From positions 1-17,684 of the forward strand of contig CAMWRN010000018.1 of NCBI GenBank assembly GCA_947176675.1: 17,684 nucleotides of DNA, read 5' to 3'. Source of the DNA: an uncultured Clostridia bacterium (lineage in GTDB: Bacteria > Bacillota > Clostridia > Oscillospirales > Ruminococcaceae). A model generated the notes under the pieces. That model was not told where the DNA came from. It worked only from the letters and a program-made list of their open reading frames with translations, and searched no databases. The translations under genes and the position numbers were made by a program. Shown piece by piece: positions 15,426 through 17,684 of the stretch; within the stretch, counting starts at the first letter, position 1; each line of letters starts with the position of its first letter.

Positions 15426-15800
15426 TTATTTGTTATTTTCGTTATCTTCGCTATCGAAAACTATTCCGTAAATGTATACGTTGACCTTTGTAACTGCGAT
15501 ACCCGTCATGCTCTGCACGTCATCCTTGACGCGCTGCTGGACCTTTTCCGCAGTATTCTTGACCTTGCATTTTCCCGAAACATTTATTCCGAGAGAGATC
15601 TCCGCCGAACCGTCGCTGACCTTTACGTCAACAGCAGAATGCTGACCTGCCCGTATAAACAAATCTGCAAAGCTCACCTTAGATTTCACGAATCCGCATA
15701 CGCCTTCAACGTCCGACGCGGCGATCTCCACAATCTTGCAGATAACGTTCTCGAAAATTTTAAGGCTGTTTGTCTCTTCCGTTCTGACAGTTTTGCTCAT
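15426..15800 (-). CDS. Asp23/YqhY-family envelope stress protein
   Basis: Small protein, 124 aa, of the Asp23/Gls24 family (DUF322). The family core is visible: an N-terminal segment ending IVEIAASDVEGVCGF (24-38), the beta-rich AEISLGINVSGKCKV, then a helix VQQRVKDDVQSMTGI and the final VTKVNVYIYGIVF strand. Bacillus YqhY, next to nusB, is linked to control of fatty-acid synthesis, and staphylococcal Asp23 lies at the membrane through a partner. Here no acc genes are adjacent. ATG at 15800 has AAGGAGG 7 nt upstream, the strongest Shine-Dalgarno in the block. It has its own promoter, so it is the first gene of the vegetative transcript. Family call is firm; its exact job here is unknown. Confidence 0.92.
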   Translation of the reverse strand: MSKTVRTEETNSLKIFENVICKIVEIAASDVEGVCGFVKSKVSFADLFIRAGQHSAVDVKVSDGSAEISLGINVSGKCKVKNTAEKVQQRVKDDVQSMTGIAVTKVNVYIYGIVFDSEDNENNK

Positions 15801-15822
15801 AATGATACCTCCTTGCCATTAA

Positions 15823-15852
15823 GCTGACGGATGATCATTATGCCTTGTCAGC
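15823..15852 (-). promoter_or_regulatory. Hairpin in the asp23 leader
   Basis: In the predicted 70-nt leader, GCTGAC (15852..15847) pairs with GTCAGC (15828..15823), extended by a G-U and an A-U pair, with a TGATCA palindrome in the loop region. It ends about 12 nt before the AAGGAGG. It may stabilise the mRNA or expose the ribosome binding site. No known riboswitch class was recognised. Confidence 0.35.
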
Positions 15853-15900
15853 CTTTCAAAAAAATGTATGTATATTTATTATACCAAATTTTTTTGAAAG
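15853..15900. repeat. Perfect 13-bp inverted repeat around the asp23 -10 element
   Basis: CTTTCAAAAAAAT (15853-15865) and ATTTTTTTGAAAG (15888-15900) are exact reverse complements separated by 22 bp. The -10 TATAAT lies inside the spacer. The right arm forms most of the -35/-10 spacer and the left arm lies in the early transcribed region. It could be an operator or an AT-rich bidirectional hairpin after spoIIIAH. Confidence 0.6.
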
Positions 15901-15906
15901 AAACAA
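15878..15906 (-). promoter_or_regulatory. Vegetative promoter of asp23-nusB superoperon
   Basis: On the minus strand TTGTTT (15906..15901), exactly 17 nt, then TGG-TATAAT with a consensus -10 (15883..15878). The -35 abuts the spoIIIAH stop codon. The start of transcription would be near 15871, giving a leader of about 70 nt. This lets the housekeeping genes be expressed without the sporulation-specific spoIIIA transcript. Confidence 0.7.
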
Positions 15907-16473
15907 CTACTTAACCTCAAAAATTCTAATATTTTCTGCAGGAATTGTCACCTCTGTTAACAAAATATCTTTAATTTGTGCTGCTTCGGCAGGAACAAGA
16001 CCTTCAGACTTCACAACAATGTTAGCCATAGAGCCGTTCAGATACACCACACAATCCTCAAAACCCTGCGCTTTTATCAGGCTTTCAATAGCGCTTTCGC
16101 TCTCGGAAAGCTTTGAAAGTGTAACAGCCTCGCCTGTATAGGTAGCGTTTTCCTCGTCGGAAAGATCTCCGCCGCCGAGTATCGCCGATAAAGTTTCTAC
16201 CGCTTCGTCACGGGAAGTCATTCTGGCAAGACGTACCTGCGCAAAGTAATCACTCTCGCCCGATGCGCTGACAAATGCCGCGTCGCCGTAGTTTGCCGCT
16301 TCAATGCTGCCGACGTCCACTGTGTCGCTCGCACCTGCCATTGTCTTTTCAGCGGTGATGTCGTCCTCAACGGAAGCAAACGCGTAGTTCATATAGACTG
16401 CCACGCCCAGAATAAGCGTAAGACACGCAAGAATAATGTGCTTTTTGCCGATAATAAGATTTGGCTTTCTCAT
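15907..16473 (-). CDS. spoIIIAH: Stage III sporulation protein AH
   Basis: Mother-cell membrane protein whose outer domain meets SpoIIQ from the forespore to form the feeding channel, 188 aa. One membrane helix lies at about 12-33. A low-complexity acidic linker follows, then the ring-building domain in the C-terminal part (about 100-188), with TLSKLSESESAIESLIKAQG and ending in IPAENIRIFEVK. ATG at 16473 has GGAGG 8 nt upstream. It starts 12 nt after spoIIIAG and is the last spoIIIA gene. Expression is expected from the operon's sigma-E promoter outside the window. Its partner SpoIIQ, or a clostridial substitute, is not encoded here. Confidence 0.93.
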   Translation of the reverse strand: MRKPNLIIGKKHIILACLTLILGVAVYMNYAFASVEDDITAEKTMAGASDTVDVGSIEAANYGDAAFVSASGESDYFAQVRLARMTSRDEAVETLSAILGGGDLSDEENATYTGEAVTLSKLSESESAIESLIKAQGFEDCVVYLNGSMANIVVKSEGLVPAEAAQIKDILLTEVTIPAENIRIFEVK

Positions 16474-16485
16474 AAAAATTTCCTC

Positions 16486-17016
16486 CTATTTCATTTCTGC
16501 AACGTAAATTTTGCTTGTTGAAATGTCAAGCGCGGTGGATACCGCCTTGTAAATCTTTTCGCATACCCGCGGATCATCGCCTCCCTCGCAAACAATTACA
16601 ACTCCCTTTATTGACGGATTGTTTACCTTTTTCACCAACGCCTCCTTCTGTGAACCCTTGTCTATTATCACATAGCTGTTTTCCGCCTGCGAGGTTCCTC
16701 TTTTTACCGTTTCGGCATAAACGTATTCCTCTGTGGAGCTTACTGTAAGCATCACCTGCGCCTTCCCCACGCCCTCTATGGACATCAGTATCTCGCTCAG
16801 CTTTGAGTCTATGCTGTCAGCGTACAGTTCCGAGTACCCAAAAGCAACGGATCCGTTTTCCTCGATCTTCACGGACTTTTTTTCGTCCGCGCCATTTCCG
16901 CCTGACAGATCGGAAATAAGTATCAGCGCTATAGCCAGTATTCCCGTTATCATGGCAGCTTTGAGAAAAATCGGTTTTTTGGATATCTCCTTAAGCTTTT
17001 CGATAAATTCGTTCAT
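16486..17016 (-). CDS. spoIIIAG: Stage III sporulation protein AG
   Basis: Ring-forming channel component of the engulfed forespore system, 176 aa. A short cytoplasmic N-terminus is followed by a membrane helix at about 19-37 and a soluble domain related to secretion-ring proteins. Visible family segments are LSEILMSIEGVGKAQVMLTV (about 73-92), SYVIIDKGSQKEALV and NNPSIKGVVIVCEGGDDPRV. ATG at 17016 has GAGG 7 nt upstream. It follows spoIIIAF by 14 nt. In the best-studied Bacillus protein this domain makes a large multimeric ring in the intermembrane space; the same is inferred here. Confidence 0.95.
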   Translation of the reverse strand: MNEFIEKLKEISKKPIFLKAAMITGILAIALILISDLSGGNGADEKKSVKIEENGSVAFGYSELYADSIDSKLSEILMSIEGVGKAQVMLTVSSTEEYVYAETVKRGTSQAENSYVIIDKGSQKEALVKKVNNPSIKGVVIVCEGGDDPRVCEKIYKAVSTALDISTSKIYVAEMK

Positions 17017-17030
17017 TGCTTTTCCTCTTT

Positions 17031-17522
17031 CTAATTTTCCTCGCCGTTCTCCGTAGAAATCACAGTAACGGCAACATTATTCCCGATTTGTTCCGAAACG
17101 CAGCGTCTTGCGGATTCAGCATCGGCAGCGTTTTTTAACGCAATTTTTACCTCACTAATAGATATGCTGTAGTTTTCCGAAATATTTATACTTGTCTCAA
17201 CTTCTTCTGGATAAATTTCATTTTCGTGAAGAATTGATTCCACAACTGCGCTTATGTTACTTTCCGCCGACCTAACGAAGTAATCGTCCGCTCTTTCGCC
17301 AAGGGATTCATAGTAATCAGAACTTGCCGCCGCGGCTTCAGCTATTTCGGGAAGATCAAACCGTCCGCTTGCTATTGGCTTTATCAGACTGAGGATAAAT
17401 ATCAGCGAAAAAATTATTTTAAGCTGTCCCGCAAATTTTTCTGACGGATACAGCGAATTGAAAACCGCGATTACTATTCCCAAAAAACAAGCTGTAAGAG
17501 ATATTGCACGAAATGTTTCCAC
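17031..17522 (-). CDS. spoIIIAF: Stage III sporulation protein AF
   Basis: Membrane component of the SpoIIIA complex, 163 aa. Two closely spaced hydrophobic helices (about 5-22 and 32-48) are followed by a soluble domain (about 75-163) with an ending, EQIGNNVAVTVIST, that fits the family's ring-building fold. GTG at 17522 is chosen because GAGGTGA lies 5 nt upstream. GTG at 17531 and ATG at 17528 overlap that Shine-Dalgarno and would add three or two residues. It begins 10 nt after the spoIIIAE stop. Confidence 0.88.
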   Translation of the reverse strand: METFRAISLTACFLGIVIAVFNSLYPSEKFAGQLKIIFSLIFILSLIKPIASGRFDLPEIAEAAAASSDYYESLGERADDYFVRSAESNISAVVESILHENEIYPEEVETSINISENYSISISEVKIALKNAADAESARRCVSEQIGNNVAVTVISTENGEEN

Positions 17523-17532
17523 GATCATCACC

Positions 17533-17684
17533 TCAAGAAATGTTAAGTCCCACCAGCATAAGTATTGCCGTAGCGATTATCAGCATTACCGCAAAACAGA
17601 CAAGTATGCTGAAAACCGCCGACAGTATCCACTCCGTATTTTTGACAAGAACTTTTATTTGTGACAGACCGAAAAGCTCCGCCG
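17533..17684 (-). CDS. spoIIIAE: Stage III sporulation protein AE, C-terminal fragment
   Basis: Only the last 49 residues are in the window; the 5' part lies beyond the right edge. The fragment runs from AELFGLSQIK into a very hydrophobic segment (about 18-46 of the fragment) and ends LMLVGLNIS. SpoIIIAE is a multi-spanning membrane protein with such a C-terminal hydrophobic end, and it always precedes spoIIIAF. The call rests mainly on position and hydrophobicity, as the fragment is short. The reading frame is open to the edge, and the TGA at 17535..17533 is part of the spoIIIAF Shine-Dalgarno. Confidence 0.75.
   Translation of the reverse strand, partial: AELFGLSQIKVLVKNTEWILSAVFSILVCFAVMLIIATAILMLVGLNIS

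Overview
This window is a chromosomal block from a spore-forming, low-GC Gram-positive bacterium. The gene content and order (spoIIIA cluster, Asp23/YqhY, nusB, a TsaD paralog, xseAB, ispA, dxs, tlyA, nadK, argR, recN) point to class Clostridia, probably a Ruminococcus/Oscillospiraceae-type genome. The lineage below class is inference. Every gene supported here lies on the minus strand, so the window is read from right to left. There are 20 complete genes and one partial gene, with very little intergenic space.

Right part (about 17684 to 15907): the end of the sporulation channel operon, with the C-terminus of SpoIIIAE, then SpoIIIAF, SpoIIIAG and SpoIIIAH. These build the mother-cell side of the feeding channel across the forespore double membrane.

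Middle part (15800 to 5350): a housekeeping superoperon. It starts with an Asp23-family protein driven by its own extended -10 promoter, which lies inside a perfect inverted repeat just after the spoIIIAH stop. Then come nusB (antitermination), a divergent TsaD/Kae1-like paralog, both exonuclease VII subunits, farnesyl diphosphate synthase, a divergent PAP2 (DUF212/YuiD) membrane protein, DXP synthase, the TlyA rRNA methyltransferase, NAD kinase, the arginine repressor ArgR, and RecN. Isoprenoid precursor supply, DNA repair and RNA metabolism are interleaved, as is usual for this locus. A strong intrinsic terminator follows recN. spoIVB and spo0A, which follow recN in Bacillus and many Clostridia, are not here.

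Left part (5116 to 129): a self-contained five-gene module of ABC-2 ATPase, two ABC-2 permeases, a HisKA_3 histidine kinase and a NarL/LuxR response regulator. Genes overlap or nearly touch. The composition and protein sizes resemble Bacillus LnrLMN-LnrJK (linearmycin resistance) and related membrane-stress or antimicrobial-export modules. Upstream is an extended -10 promoter with a poor -35 and a perfect 6-2-6 palindrome centred near -65, which suggests activation by the module's own regulator. The left edge holds a strong sigma-A-type promoter reading out of the window.

A notable feature is start-codon use. By Shine-Dalgarno spacing, six of the 20 complete genes begin with TTG (nusB, xseB, ispA, tlyA) or GTG (spoIIIAF, nadK). 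No CRISPR array, tRNA, rRNA, insertion sequence or phage gene was seen. No stretch longer than 300 bases lacks a gene.
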